Shown: positions 8,161 through 17,920 of the stretch, piece by piece | Numbering within the stretch: position 1 is the first letter of the stretch | Layout of the letters: every line of letters begins with the position of its first letter | Assembly (NCBI RefSeq): GCF_037861325.1 | Contig: NZ_JAFELW010000007.1 | From: Riemerella anatipestifer_F | Lineage (GTDB): Bacteria; Bacteroidota; Bacteroidia; Flavobacteriales; Weeksellaceae | Length of the DNA: 64,000 bases | Strand: one strand, 5' to 3' | Notes under the pieces: model-generated | The model's input: the letters and a program-made list of their open reading frames with translations, nothing else | Database searches by the model: none | Told to the model about the DNA's origin: nothing | Program-made: the position numbers and the translations under genes

Positions 8161-9628
8161 TACTAGAACTTTCAGAAAGAATAACGCCTTTCTTTTTTAG
8201 AATTTTAGGAGTGATAAAACCATAAAATGCCAAGTAGCTGAAGCATATTACAGGAATAATGTACGAGAAATGTGTATAAGTCATTCCTAAAATTCCGTTT
8301 GGAGAAGTAAGGTCGTGGTCGCAAACCCACCCTTGTATTAGAGGGATAACACCACCTCCTAGAATCATCATTACCAAGAACGAAGAGGCTTTACCTGTGT
8401 TTTTACCAAGCCCTGCGATTGCCAAGTCAAAAATAGAAGGCCACATAATAGAACAAAATAATCCACCTGAAATAAAGAAATATTTGGCAATTTCTTTGTC
8501 TGGGTAAAATAAGCCTAAAATCATCATTACTGCACCAGCTACGCCAAAAATCATTAGTGTTTTTCCTGCGTTTTTGCCACCTAGGAAACTCATAACGATA
8601 AAAATCAAAATCCAAATAGGGTAAATGTAAAATGCAGAAATATCTTTTCCACTTAGATGGTTAGCACCTAAAATAATTCCGAATGCTATGAACGGAACAA
8701 TAAATTTTAAAGCTAAATTAGTAGAAGACGAGGTATTGAAAACATTGATGCCTCCATTCCATCTTCCAATCATCAAGCTACCCCAATAGAGCGATACAAA
8801 AGGAGCAATATTATGTTCTAAAACATTACCAAATTCTGCTGTGTGTAATAAAGCAGGTAAATTACTAATAATAGAAACCTCAACACCTACATAAATGAAA
8901 ATGGCAAGCATTCCTAATAGGAGTTGCGGATAATTAAAGATATTGAAAGAGGAATCTTTGTCTGTATTATCTACTTCATCTGAAGTGAGGTCTTTAGAAG
9001 GGTCTTCTATTTTAGAAAATAGCATAAATACCGCCACGAGTATAAAGGCAATACCAAGTATGATAAACGGTAATTTAACATCGTTGAGGTTTAGGCTAGT
9101 ATCTCCGTTGCCTTCCGTTCCAAAAAGAGCTAATCCTAACAAAATAGGACCGATGGTAGTTCCCAAAGAGTTGATGCCTCCTGCTAAGGTTAGTCTGTGA
9201 GCACCAGTTTCGGGGCTTCCCATTTTAATAGCAAGAGGATTGGCAACAATCTGTTGAACAGAAAATCCTAATCCTACAATAAACAAAGCTGTTAAAAAGA
9301 ACCCAAAACTATGATTACTAGCTGCTGGTACAAACAAAAAGGCACCAATCGCAGAAATTACCAACCCGAAGGCTAAGGTCTTTTTATAGCCAAATTTTTG
9401 CAGAATATCACTAAACAAAGAAATGATGAAAAATATAACCGAACCTATGAAATAAGCAGCATAGAATGCCCACGCGACTAGTTGAGACTGCACCTGAGAA
9501 AGAGTAAAACTCTTCTTAAAAACAGGAATAAGAATATCGTTACTTGCGGCTACAAATCCCCAAAAGAAGAATACAATAATTAGGGATATAAATTGAGACC
9601 ATTTGGTTTGTGCTGTATTTTGTTCCAT
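8150..9628 (-). CDS. MFS sugar permease, GluP/FucP family
   Basis: A 492-residue inner-membrane transporter with about 12 membrane helices. The N-terminal FFFWGFVAASNDILIP and the segment GLGFSVQQIVANPLAIKMG (about 120-138) are typical of the fucose, glucose and galactose permeases of the FHS family, which use a proton or sodium gradient. The exact sugar cannot be told. It has its own -7 element at 9647-9654 even though plsC ends only 41 bases upstream, and it overlaps the DUF3810 gene. Confidence 0.85.
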   Translation of the reverse strand: MEQNTAQTKWSQFISLIIVFFFWGFVAASNDILIPVFKKSFTLSQVQSQLVAWAFYAAYFIGSVIFFIISLFSDILQKFGYKKTLAFGLVISAIGAFLFVPAASNHSFGFFLTALFIVGLGFSVQQIVANPLAIKMGSPETGAHRLTLAGGINSLGTTIGPILLGLALFGTEGNGDTSLNLNDVKLPFIILGIAFILVAVFMLFSKIEDPSKDLTSDEVDNTDKDSSFNIFNYPQLLLGMLAIFIYVGVEVSIISNLPALLHTAEFGNVLEHNIAPFVSLYWGSLMIGRWNGGINVFNTSSSTNLALKFIVPFIAFGIILGANHLSGKDISAFYIYPIWILIFIVMSFLGGKNAGKTLMIFGVAGAVMMILGLFYPDKEIAKYFFISGGLFCSIMWPSIFDLAIAGLGKNTGKASSFLVMMILGGGVIPLIQGWVCDHDLTSPNGILGMTYTHFSYIIPVICFSYLAFYGFITPKILKKKGVILSESSSNAH

Positions 9629-9646
9629 TGTTAAAAATTATAAGAG

Positions 9647-9654
9647 CAAAGATA
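9647..9654 (-). promoter_or_regulatory. -7 promoter element of the sugar permease gene
   Basis: On the minus strand this reads TATCTTTG, a perfect TAnnTTTG, about 19 bases before the ATG. No clear -33 TTG is visible. Confidence 0.5.
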
Positions 9655-9669
9655 ATTTATTATTTTATA

Positions 9670-10401
9670 TTACAGAGTGTTTTCTTCTAGTGTGTTTTTG
9701 ATAAGTTGATGTGCCTTTACTTTAAGTTCCTCTACATTATAGGTTATAGGATTATCAATAATCTCATTCAAGAATACTTTTATTTTACCAGGATAACCTT
9801 TAGAATTATCAAAAGGGAACATTTCCTTAAGCCCGATGAACGTAAATATAGCTAGTGGCATACTATGTTCCACCGCTAGGGAGAAGGCTCCGTTCTTAAA
9901 ATCGTCTAGAATAATGCTTGTGTCATCAGGAACGCCACCTTCAGGGAAAATCACCATATTTTGTCCACTTCTCATTCTTTCGGCAGACCTTGTGTACACT
10001 TCGGCTCTGCTTTTCGGGCTGTTTCTGTCCACCATCACCGCCACTCTCTTGTAAATAGTTCCGAAAATGGGGATTTTTACCAATTCTTTTTTTCCTACAA
10101 AACAAATAGGGTGATTAGGTAATAAGATAACCATCAGCATAACATCAATCACAGAAGTATGGTTGGCAATTACAATGTATTGCGTGTTAGGATTGAGGTT
10201 TTTTGAAGTTTTTTTAATTAACTCGTATCTAAAGCCCATACCATAAAACAATCCTAAAGCCCAAAGTCTAATAAAAAAATAGCAGATTTTATAGTGTTCT
10301 TTTCTGAAAGAAAAAAGATAAACAAACGGACCTAATACTAATACTAGAAAAATACCTAATATCACAAACCATAAACGCCATAAATAAACCAAAATCACCA
10401 T
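9670..10401 (-). CDS. plsC: 1-acyl-sn-glycerol-3-phosphate acyltransferase
   Basis: Adds the second acyl chain to lysophosphatidic acid in phospholipid synthesis at the inner membrane. The 243-residue protein has an N-terminal membrane anchor, the catalytic NHTSVID (HX4D) motif near residue 78, and the FPEGG substrate-binding motif near 150. It starts 12 bases after the GtrA-family gene ends, so the two form an operon. Confidence 0.88.
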   Translation of the reverse strand: MVILVYLWRLWFVILGIFLVLVLGPFVYLFSFRKEHYKICYFFIRLWALGLFYGMGFRYELIKKTSKNLNPNTQYIVIANHTSVIDVMLMVILLPNHPICFVGKKELVKIPIFGTIYKRVAVMVDRNSPKSRAEVYTRSAERMRSGQNMVIFPEGGVPDDTSIILDDFKNGAFSLAVEHSMPLAIFTFIGLKEMFPFDNSKGYPGKIKVFLNEIIDNPITYNVEELKVKAHQLIKNTLEENTL

Positions 10402-10413
10402 AATTTCAAAATT

Positions 10414-10872
10414 TTATCCGTTGAATACCACTCGTTTTTTCACACTATAGTTGAGTATAGATACTAGAGCAATGGCAGATACTTTGCTAAGTATTTCTCG
10501 GCTGAAAGTGAAGAACCATATTTTAAGATAAGTATCAAAAACCCACCAAAAGAAAACTTGGAAGAATATAAGGCTCAAAAAAGTAGAAAAAACAGAAACC
10601 CCCATAAAGTAAGCAAATTCTCTCTTTTTAGAATGTTTGCCCCTCTGAAATACAAACCAAATACTCAAGAAATAGTTGGTAATAATGCCACTACTAGTAG
10701 ACAAAATATTACTCAACGGATAGTGTACTCCCATAAAATCTACTTCCATAGAGAACCATTGAGGAATAAAGATACTAAACAACTTAAAAGAACCTATCTC
10801 TACTATAGCACTCAAACCACCTGCTATAATAAAGAATAGAATTTGTTTTTGTTTCAGTAGATGCTGTTTCAT
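10414..10872 (-). CDS. GtrA family membrane protein
   Basis: A 152-residue protein with four predicted membrane helices and a basic C terminus (NYSVKKRVVF), which fits the GtrA family. These proteins are thought to help move polyprenyl-linked sugars across the inner membrane for surface glycan modification. A minus-strand TAAATTTG element (10880-10887) sits just upstream of the start. plsC follows. Confidence 0.78.
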   Translation of the reverse strand: MKQHLLKQKQILFFIIAGGLSAIVEIGSFKLFSIFIPQWFSMEVDFMGVHYPLSNILSTSSGIITNYFLSIWFVFQRGKHSKKREFAYFMGVSVFSTFLSLIFFQVFFWWVFDTYLKIWFFTFSREILSKVSAIALVSILNYSVKKRVVFNG

Positions 10873-10879
10873 AAAGTGG

Positions 10880-10887
10880 CAAATTTA
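10880..10887 (-). promoter_or_regulatory. -7 promoter element of the gtrA-plsC operon
   Basis: The minus strand reads TAAATTTG (TAnnTTTG). Its edge is only 7 bases from the ATG, so the transcript would have almost no leader if this element is used. Confidence 0.4.
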
Positions 10888-10988
10888 ACCTTAATAATTA
10901 AAGATGTAAAATATCCAGTGGAGTTTTTTTACAAAATGTAACAAAATATAGAAGCTTTGCGACTTATTGCATTATTAAAATAAAAACT

Positions 10989-13121
10989 ATGAAAAAACAA
11001 TTAATTCTGTTGTCTTTGGTGAGTTCATTGTGTGTGATGGCACAAGAAAAAGGTGGCTCAAAAGAGAAAAGGATAGAAGAAGTTACCATCACCAAAACCA
11101 AAAAGGCGGTAGAACAAAAAGCAGATAGAACGATTTTTGACTTTTCGGAACAGCCTCAACTTAATTCAGGGACAGCTTTAGAGGGGATTAAAAAACTGCC
11201 AGGTCTTATATCATCTGATGTAGCAGGTATGCTTTATCAAGGCAAAATGCTAGATGTTTTTATGGACGGTAGACCTCTGAATATCTCTAGTAATGAGCTG
11301 AATGCTTTTTTAGAAGGTATGCCAGCCAATTCTATAGAACGAATAGAGATTATCACACAGCCAGGAGCAGAGTTTCCTGCAACTTCTGGAGGAGCAATCC
11401 TTAATATTATAACTTCCAAAACGGCTAAAAATTACCTTACAGCTACTTATTCTGGCAATTACTCTTTTACTAACGAAGAAAAAGTGCGTAGCCGAACTAA
11501 TAACTCCGTTTTGCTTAATGCTAAAAATAAATGGTTTGGTTGGCAACTTAATGTGGGACAGAATTATAGAGAATCCTTACTTAGAGGAAATACGGATAAC
11601 ATAGCCTCTGTATTTACCGACCGCTGGGGGCGTGGTTCTTTTATTAAAGCGGCAATGACTTTTGATATTGGTCAAGACAGGTTATTATTAAACTACGACC
11701 TCAATCGTAATAACAATGATTCTAGAGCAAATAGTAGCGGTATCTTTTCAGGAATGCCTTACGAAAGATTAGACGAAACCTATTCGTTAGGAAATAGGCA
11801 TGAGTTTATCGCCACTTATCAAAAGAAATTTGATGATAAAAATAAGAAGCTAGATTTCCGATTTTTATTCAATAAGAATGATAATAAATTTCAGCAGGAA
11901 AATCAAATGCTTAATGGAGTTGGAAAAAACCAGTTGATATTAAACAATTTATCAGATGCTAGAATTTCTACTTTTAAGGTAGATTATTCTCAACCGATAA
12001 ATATTTTAGATGAAGGTAAAATCAGTTTTGGTGGGTTGTACGAGAAGCTGAATTTTAATACCCAATCTGGAGGTATTACCAATTTAGATTATCAAAGACA
12101 AACGGCATCATCTTATGTAGAGTTACAAGCCACTTTAGGGAAATTTGATTTCATAGCAGGAACTCGTGCCGAAGATTACGATATTTCAGGAGAGGCTTAC
12201 AATGTAACTACAAAGTCTAATAAACAACTAATTCCTTTTAATCAATTTAGATTTTTCCCTAATGCAAGCGTGCAGTACAACTTTGGTAAGCAGGTTTATT
12301 TTGCTTTAAACTATAACAAAAAAATTACGCTACCTAGCATTTCTGCTCTTAACCCTAACAACAATACTCTTGCTAATGGAAACCTTTGGACGACGGGTAA
12401 CCCTAATCTCCAACCAACAATTTTTGATAACTATGAGGCTAAACTTTCTGCGTTTGACTATGCCTTTATTGGTTATAGTGTAAGTGTAGCTAAAAATCAG
12501 CTTATTCAGAAGGTAACTCGTCAGGGAGATGTGATTGTTAATAGTCAGGAGAATTTATCGCAATTTAGAATCCATGACTTTAATGTAGGGCTTCCATTGC
12601 CGTTTATGCTGTTCCATAAGCCGTTAAGCGAGGTGATGAAGATGAATTTTAATCCAGATAAAATCAACTTTATGTACCTCTATGCAGGTTATCAAAAACA
12701 CGAAATTCCAGAAGTGAAAACCAATGGGTTTTGGATTTTGAACCTGATGTCGCAGTTTATACTTCCGAAAGATATTAAACTAGTGGCTAATTTTGGTTAC
12801 TTTACACCGAACGGGAACTACTACTATTTTGTGGCCGATAAACCGTTTATGAACACGCTAGACCTTACGCTTTCCAAGAAGTTTATGCACGACCGTTTGA
12901 GTGTTTCGGTATTTGCTAATGATATTTTAAACGGACAAAGAATGCAAATACGTTCTATGACACAAACGCCCAATGTTGTACTCTTTAATAAGTGGGACAG
13001 CCGTAGCTTCGGACTTTCTGTAAACTACAAAATCCCAACTAAAAATCGTCTAGCAAAAGAAAATCCTAACCTTTTAAATAAGGATAAAAAAGAAGATACA
13101 GGGCTTATCCAAGGTCTTTAG
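10989..13121 (+). CDS. outer membrane beta-barrel protein, TonB-receptor-like
   Basis: A 710-residue outer-membrane protein with a signal peptide ending at about residue 18 (MAQ). It has a TonB-plug-like N-terminal domain (about 30-140, including EGIKKLPGLISSDVAG and IERIEIITQPGAEFPATSGGAILNI), followed by a beta-barrel. The pattern matches the flavobacterial outer-membrane beta-barrel family that resembles TonB-dependent receptors but lacks the usual carboxypeptidase-like leader domain. The C terminus is Gly-Leu rather than an aromatic residue. The transported substrate is unknown. Confidence 0.75.
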   Translation: MKKQLILLSLVSSLCVMAQEKGGSKEKRIEEVTITKTKKAVEQKADRTIFDFSEQPQLNSGTALEGIKKLPGLISSDVAGMLYQGKMLDVFMDGRPLNISSNELNAFLEGMPANSIERIEIITQPGAEFPATSGGAILNIITSKTAKNYLTATYSGNYSFTNEEKVRSRTNNSVLLNAKNKWFGWQLNVGQNYRESLLRGNTDNIASVFTDRWGRGSFIKAAMTFDIGQDRLLLNYDLNRNNNDSRANSSGIFSGMPYERLDETYSLGNRHEFIATYQKKFDDKNKKLDFRFLFNKNDNKFQQENQMLNGVGKNQLILNNLSDARISTFKVDYSQPINILDEGKISFGGLYEKLNFNTQSGGITNLDYQRQTASSYVELQATLGKFDFIAGTRAEDYDISGEAYNVTTKSNKQLIPFNQFRFFPNASVQYNFGKQVYFALNYNKKITLPSISALNPNNNTLANGNLWTTGNPNLQPTIFDNYEAKLSAFDYAFIGYSVSVAKNQLIQKVTRQGDVIVNSQENLSQFRIHDFNVGLPLPFMLFHKPLSEVMKMNFNPDKINFMYLYAGYQKHEIPEVKTNGFWILNLMSQFILPKDIKLVANFGYFTPNGNYYYFVADKPFMNTLDLTLSKKFMHDRLSVSVFANDILNGQRMQIRSMTQTPNVVLFNKWDSRSFGLSVNYKIPTKNRLAKENPNLLNKDKKEDTGLIQGL

Positions 13122-13149
13122 AAACTAAGATTATAGATACTTTTAAAGG

Positions 13150-13177
13150 AAAAAAGGAGCATTTTTTGCTCCTTTTA
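13150..13177 (+). terminator. intrinsic terminator after the beta-barrel gene
   Basis: AAAAGGAGCA (13152-13161) pairs with TGCTCCTTTT (from 13166) around a TTTT loop, with more T/A-rich sequence following. Confidence 0.75.
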
Positions 13178-13217
13178 ATATTTATTATTTATATCTTAGC
13201 AAATTAAATTGTTTTTT

Positions 13218-14075
13218 ATGATAGCAATTGTAGATGGAGGTTCCACGAAGTGTGATTGGGTAATTCTTAACCCTAGTGGAAGTTTCAAACTTAAAACAGA
13301 AACTGTAGGCTTTAATCCTAATATCATTCAGATTGATTTAATTCCGAAGGAAATCGTTAAAAATCAACATTTAAGTCAACTTAAATCTGAGGTTGCTCAA
13401 GTATTCTTCTATGGCTCGGGGTGTGGCATTGCAGAGAATAAGGCAGTGGTAGAGCAGCAGCTAAAAAAGGTATTTACTAATGCGAAAATAGTAGTGAGCG
13501 AAGACCTTACAGCAGCAGCCTATGCCGCTTATAGAGGCGTACCTGCCATTGTTTGTATTTTGGGTACAGGCTCCAACTCTTGCTATTTTGATGGGACAAA
13601 TGTGAGACGCGATTTGCCCTCCTTAGGGTTTTTAATCGGTGATGAGGGGAGTGGCAGTGCCTTAGGGAAGCACCTTTTAAGACGATTTTTTATGAAGAAG
13701 CTCCCTGCCGATTTGCATCAGGATTTTGTAGATACCTATAACCTAAGTATAGAAGAGGCGATTAAAAATATGTATCATAACCCTAGAGCTAATGCGTATT
13801 TAGCTAGTTTTAATCAGTTCATTGCTGAAAGAAAACAGCACCCTTATTTACAAAATTTAGTCTTTGACGAAATGAAAAACTTTTTAGACTATCACGTGTT
13901 GCCTTACAAGGAAGCCAAAGAGGCCGAAATTAATTTTATAGGCTCCATAGCTTATGTTTACGAAGACTCTTTGAGGGCAGCAGCGGCAGAACTCAATCTT
14001 AGGGTAGGGACTATCGTGCAAAGACCCATAGAAAGTTTGGTAAATTATCACAAAAAATACATACTAGAAATTTAA
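13218..14075 (+). CDS. N-acetylglucosamine kinase-like BadF/BadG-type ATPase
   Basis: A 285-residue sugar kinase of the ASKHA superfamily. The N terminus IAIVDGGSTKCDWVI is the phosphate-1 loop, LGTGSNSCYFDG (about 115) is the phosphate-2 loop, and GDEGSGSALGK (about 142) matches the GlcNAc kinase-like family. It probably phosphorylates GlcNAc or a related sugar from wall recycling, which would pair with the GH3 enzyme elsewhere in the window. An upstream TTG (13209) is less likely than the ATG at 13218. maeB follows after 22 bases. Confidence 0.78.
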   Translation: MIAIVDGGSTKCDWVILNPSGSFKLKTETVGFNPNIIQIDLIPKEIVKNQHLSQLKSEVAQVFFYGSGCGIAENKAVVEQQLKKVFTNAKIVVSEDLTAAAYAAYRGVPAIVCILGTGSNSCYFDGTNVRRDLPSLGFLIGDEGSGSALGKHLLRRFFMKKLPADLHQDFVDTYNLSIEEAIKNMYHNPRANAYLASFNQFIAERKQHPYLQNLVFDEMKNFLDYHVLPYKEAKEAEINFIGSIAYVYEDSLRAAAAELNLRVGTIVQRPIESLVNYHKKYILEI

Positions 14076-14097
14076 ACTTAATTATATAACGATTTAT

Positions 14098-16386
14098 ATG
14101 TCAAGTAAAACCAATAGAGACGAAAAAAACTTTAGACAAGCGGCTTTAGATTATCATAGAGCAGAGCCTAAAGGTAAAATAGAAGTAATTCCATCAAAAC
14201 CACACTCCTCACAGAGAGATTTAAGTTTGGCGTATTCACCAGGGGTGGCAGAGCCTTGCCTTGAGATAGAAAAAGACCCTGCAATGGCTTATGAATACAC
14301 AGGGAAGAGCAACCTAGTTGCAGTAATTTCTAACGGAACAGCCGTTTTAGGCTTAGGAGATATAGGTGCAGAGGCTTCTAAACCCGTGATGGAAGGCAAG
14401 GGGTTGCTATTTAAAATCTTTGCAGACATCAATGTATTTGATATTGAAATAGACGAGAAAGACCCAGATAAATTCATTCAGATTGTAAAAGCGATAGCCC
14501 CAACTTTTGGCGGTATCAACCTAGAAGACATCAAAGCTCCAGAGGCGTTCTATATAGAGCAAAGACTAAAGGAAGAGCTAGATATTCCGCTAATGCACGA
14601 CGACCAGCACGGGACGGCAATCATCTCTGCAGCGGCACTCATCAACGCACTAGAGTTGGCAGGGAAGAAGATAGAAGAAGTAAAACTCGTGGTAAATGGG
14701 GCAGGAGCGGCAGCCATAGCGTGTACCAAACTTTATATGGAGTTAGGGCTTAGAAAAGAAAATATCTTGATGTGCGATAGCAAGGGCGTTATCAATCACA
14801 AAAGACAAAACTTAACGCCTGAAAAACTAGACTTTGTAGCCGAAACCGATTTAGAAACTTTAGAAGATGCGCTTAAAGGAGCCGATGTTTTTGTAGGACT
14901 ATCCAAAGGCGATGTGATGTCGGCAGAAATGTTGAGTTTTATGGCAGAAAATCCTATTGTATTTGGCTTGGCAAACCCAACGCCAGAGATAGACTACAAC
15001 TTGGCTAAAGCCACTAGAAGTGATGTAATTATGGCAACTGGACGAAGCGATTATCCTAATCAGGTGAACAATGTTTTGGGCTTTCCGTACATTTTCCGTG
15101 GAGCATTAGATGTTCAGGCGAAAGGGATAAACGAGGCAATGAAACTCGCTGCTGTAAAAGCCATTGCAGATTTAGCAAAAGAGCCAGTGCCAGAAGCGGT
15201 TATTTTGGCTTACAACCTTAAAGGGTTGAACTTTGGTAGAGATTATTTCATTCCGAAACCTTTTGATAATAGGTTAATAACTAGAGTGTCCGTGGCAGTA
15301 GCAAAGGCTGCTATGGAAAGTGGTATTGCTAGAAAAAACATAGAAGATTTTGAAGCCTACGAAAATCATCTTTTAGACAGAATGGGCAAAGATGAAAAGC
15401 TCATCAGAATGATGCAGAATAGAGCTCGTTCTAATCCTAAGAGGGTAGCATTAGGTAATGGGGAAGAGTACAATGTGATTAAAGCGGCACAAATCCTTTA
15501 CGAAGAAGGCATTGCAGAGCCTATTTTATTGGGAGATAAAAAGCTCATCAAAGAGAAGATGAAAGAATTTGGAATAGAGCTTAATGTCAAGATTGTAGAC
15601 CCTAACGATGAGGAACAGCAAGAAAACAGAAGAAAGTACAGAGAAACCCTTTGGAAGCTACGCAACAGAAAAGGAATCAACGAGTATAAAGCTAAGAGGT
15701 TTGTGAGAAACAGAGATTATTTCGGACCTTTAATGCTGAAACACGGCGATACTGATGCCCTGATTGTTGGTTTCTCAAAGAATTATTCTTCTGTACTAAA
15801 GCCTGTTTTGGAAGTGATAGAAAAAGAGCCAGGTGTGGATAAAGTGGCTTCTATGATGATGATACTTTCAGGTAAAAAGCCGAGGTTTTTTGCGGATACT
15901 TCCATCAACAAAAATCCAACAGCAGAAGATTTAGTTAATATTGCTAAAATGTCGGAACTTACCGTGAAATCTTTTGCCATAGAGCCAAGAATAGCGATGT
16001 TGTCTTATGAGAATTTCTCTAGTATTTCCGAGACTTCCCAAAAGGTAGCTAAAGCGGTAGAAATCTTACACAAGAAATATCCTAATATGGTGGTAGATGG
16101 TGAAATTCAACCAGATTTTGCAATGAATTCTGACCACTTAGCAGATTATCCGTTTTCTAAATTAGGAGATACCCCAGCCAATGTGTTTATCTTCCCGAAT
16201 TTGGAGTCGGCTAACATTTCGTATAAGATTATTAGAGGAATGAGAGTGGCACAAACCATAGGACCTATCCTTATGGGACTGAAACAACCTGTACATGTAT
16301 TACAAATGCGTTCTAGCGTAGATGAAATTGTAAACTTAGCCACAATAGCAGTGCTAGATGCTCAAAGGAGAGACGGTGCTAAGTAA
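14098..16386 (+). CDS. maeB: NADP-dependent malic enzyme with phosphotransacetylase-like domain
   Basis: Decarboxylates malate to pyruvate while making NADPH. The 762-residue length is that of the two-domain MaeB type. Residues 1 to about 410 are the malic enzyme, with the signature HDDQHGTAI (about 162) and the NAD(P)-binding VVNGAGAAAIACT. Residues from about 430 are a phosphotransacetylase-like domain that in known enzymes senses acetyl-CoA rather than catalysing. It follows the kinase gene closely and ends in a shared hairpin. Confidence 0.93.
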   Translation: MSSKTNRDEKNFRQAALDYHRAEPKGKIEVIPSKPHSSQRDLSLAYSPGVAEPCLEIEKDPAMAYEYTGKSNLVAVISNGTAVLGLGDIGAEASKPVMEGKGLLFKIFADINVFDIEIDEKDPDKFIQIVKAIAPTFGGINLEDIKAPEAFYIEQRLKEELDIPLMHDDQHGTAIISAAALINALELAGKKIEEVKLVVNGAGAAAIACTKLYMELGLRKENILMCDSKGVINHKRQNLTPEKLDFVAETDLETLEDALKGADVFVGLSKGDVMSAEMLSFMAENPIVFGLANPTPEIDYNLAKATRSDVIMATGRSDYPNQVNNVLGFPYIFRGALDVQAKGINEAMKLAAVKAIADLAKEPVPEAVILAYNLKGLNFGRDYFIPKPFDNRLITRVSVAVAKAAMESGIARKNIEDFEAYENHLLDRMGKDEKLIRMMQNRARSNPKRVALGNGEEYNVIKAAQILYEEGIAEPILLGDKKLIKEKMKEFGIELNVKIVDPNDEEQQENRRKYRETLWKLRNRKGINEYKAKRFVRNRDYFGPLMLKHGDTDALIVGFSKNYSSVLKPVLEVIEKEPGVDKVASMMMILSGKKPRFFADTSINKNPTAEDLVNIAKMSELTVKSFAIEPRIAMLSYENFSSISETSQKVAKAVEILHKKYPNMVVDGEIQPDFAMNSDHLADYPFSKLGDTPANVFIFPNLESANISYKIIRGMRVAQTIGPILMGLKQPVHVLQMRSSVDEIVNLATIAVLDAQRRDGAK

Positions 16387-16415
16387 TGATGGCTATCCAA
16401 ATATTAAAGTAAACT

Positions 16416-16447
16416 AAAAAACCAAAGGTAAAATCCTTTGGTTTTTT
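16416..16447 (+). terminator. bidirectional terminator between maeB and the DUF4173 gene
   Basis: AAAACCAAAGG (16418-16428) pairs with CCTTTGGTTTT (16435-16445), with T runs on both strands. The two genes converge on it. Confidence 0.8.
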
Positions 16448-16471
16448 GTATTTATGAGAGGTAATAGCCAT

Positions 16472-17866
16472 CTAAAAATTAGAAGGCAAAGTTTCATAGT
16501 AAATGCTTTTGGATAGGAACGAATTATTTTTGTTACTCTTGATGTCTTGCTTCATATATTCCTTATCGTGGAAATATATTTGTGGATTTTTACGGTAATA
16601 GTTATCAATAATTTGCTGATGATTAAAGTCAAGACTTTGAATAAAATCATAATCTTGCCCTTTTCCTGTATTTATATTATAGGTAGTAATTAGGCTTCCC
16701 CAGTTGATGAAACTGCAAACTAGAACAGTGCCGTAGAAATACCAAAACATATGGTTGAAAAGGTAGGCGTTAGTTTTTTTATTGATGACCTTGAGATAGG
16801 TGAAAAATAGTCCTATGATGCATAAAATAAGGAATGTATAAACACCTAATCTTTTGTAAGTAAGTCCAAAATGTAAGATATATTCAGTGTTTTTTATGCC
16901 TGCTGATATTACCAAAACAGCATTGAGTAATAGCCAAACTTTAGCTAATAGTTTTAGGTGTTTGGCTTTTTCATCAAAATTAAAGTGAGATTTAAAATAA
17001 AATAATATTACCAATACCGCCATAATAATGGAAATGATGATGGTGTTGATGCGCTGATGAGTATCTGAAGAAAGTTGACTTGCAGAGATTCTGTTTTCAA
17101 AAAATTGTTCATAATTAAAGGTGCAAATAAAGATGAGGAGAAGTAAATTAAGTACAACAAAAGAGGCTACACCGCTCATTCTTTCAGAATCTATATCAAT
17201 AAAAGAATAGGTGGAAGTAGGCTTTTTTAAATGAAAATTTTTCTCAAATTGATTGCTAAGTAAACAGTTGTATTTTAAACTAAATTTTTCAGCAGAGAAT
17301 AACCAATAGTTAAAAGTGAGGTAGAAACCTAAAGCACTTAGTGCAAGGATTTGAGGAAAATCTAGATTCCAATCAAAGTTGAGCAAATCGGAAAAATGTT
17401 TACTAGCAGTACTGTAGATGAAGAAAAAGGTAACAAAAAATAACAAAGGAATAAGCCAGATAAATAATCGTCCTTTTCTTGAGTCTGAAGAAGAAGATTT
17501 TACATCAAGCCAATAGTCAAAATTAAAGAATTTGCACACAAATGTAAAACCGTTTATAATGCCTATGGGAAGTGCTAGGATTGCCTTCATATTTCTGTTT
17601 TGAGCTTTATATCTAAGTAATAAAACGGAAATGATAAGTGCGGCAAAAGAAACAAAGTCCCCATACCAAGCAAAAGCAAAAGACGAAAATAAACTTAGCA
17701 CAAAGAGAGTTAGGAAGGTTTTGGTTTTTCTTTGTTTTGGAGTGATGATGAGAGTAACAAGACTTAGTAAGACTCCCAAAATTCCTAGATTGACACCGAG
17801 ATTCTCTTGGTAAAAAAGAATAACAAACACAAGTGTGCTACCGAAAATTAAATAATGTTTTTTCAT
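16472..17866 (-). CDS. DUF4173-type multi-pass membrane protein
   Basis: A 464-residue integral membrane protein with roughly ten or more membrane helices in groups along its length and a polar C-terminal tail. The overall pattern and its position downstream of a small winged-helix regulator fit the DUF4173 family common in Flavobacteria. The function is unknown. It may be transcribed from its own promoter (17897-17904), which shares an operator-like sequence with the promoter of the first gene of the cluster. Confidence 0.65.
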   Translation of the reverse strand: MKKHYLIFGSTLVFVILFYQENLGVNLGILGVLLSLVTLIITPKQRKTKTFLTLFVLSLFSSFAFAWYGDFVSFAALIISVLLLRYKAQNRNMKAILALPIGIINGFTFVCKFFNFDYWLDVKSSSSDSRKGRLFIWLIPLLFFVTFFFIYSTASKHFSDLLNFDWNLDFPQILALSALGFYLTFNYWLFSAEKFSLKYNCLLSNQFEKNFHLKKPTSTYSFIDIDSERMSGVASFVVLNLLLLIFICTFNYEQFFENRISASQLSSDTHQRINTIIISIIMAVLVILFYFKSHFNFDEKAKHLKLLAKVWLLLNAVLVISAGIKNTEYILHFGLTYKRLGVYTFLILCIIGLFFTYLKVINKKTNAYLFNHMFWYFYGTVLVCSFINWGSLITTYNINTGKGQDYDFIQSLDFNHQQIIDNYYRKNPQIYFHDKEYMKQDIKSNKNNSFLSKSIYYETLPSNF

Positions 17867-17886
17867 AATATTTTTATTTTAAAGTT

Positions 17887-17904
17887 CTTTGAATTTCAAA
17901 GTTA
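17887..17904 (-). promoter_or_regulatory. promoter element and candidate operator for the DUF4173 gene
   Basis: On the minus strand TTTAACTTTG includes the TAnnTTTG element TAACTTTG (17897-17904). It runs into an inverted repeat CTTTG-N5-CAAAG. The same arrangement occurs at 18861-18880, upstream of the first gene of the cluster. Confidence 0.5.
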
Positions 17905-17920
17905 AAGAGTAAAAAAAAGT

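Noticed and set aside
8943..9200. A plus-strand frame of 85 codons inside the sugar permease gene, as an example of many similar frames.
   Set aside because: It is fully antisense to a gene with clear family motifs and has no start signals of its own.
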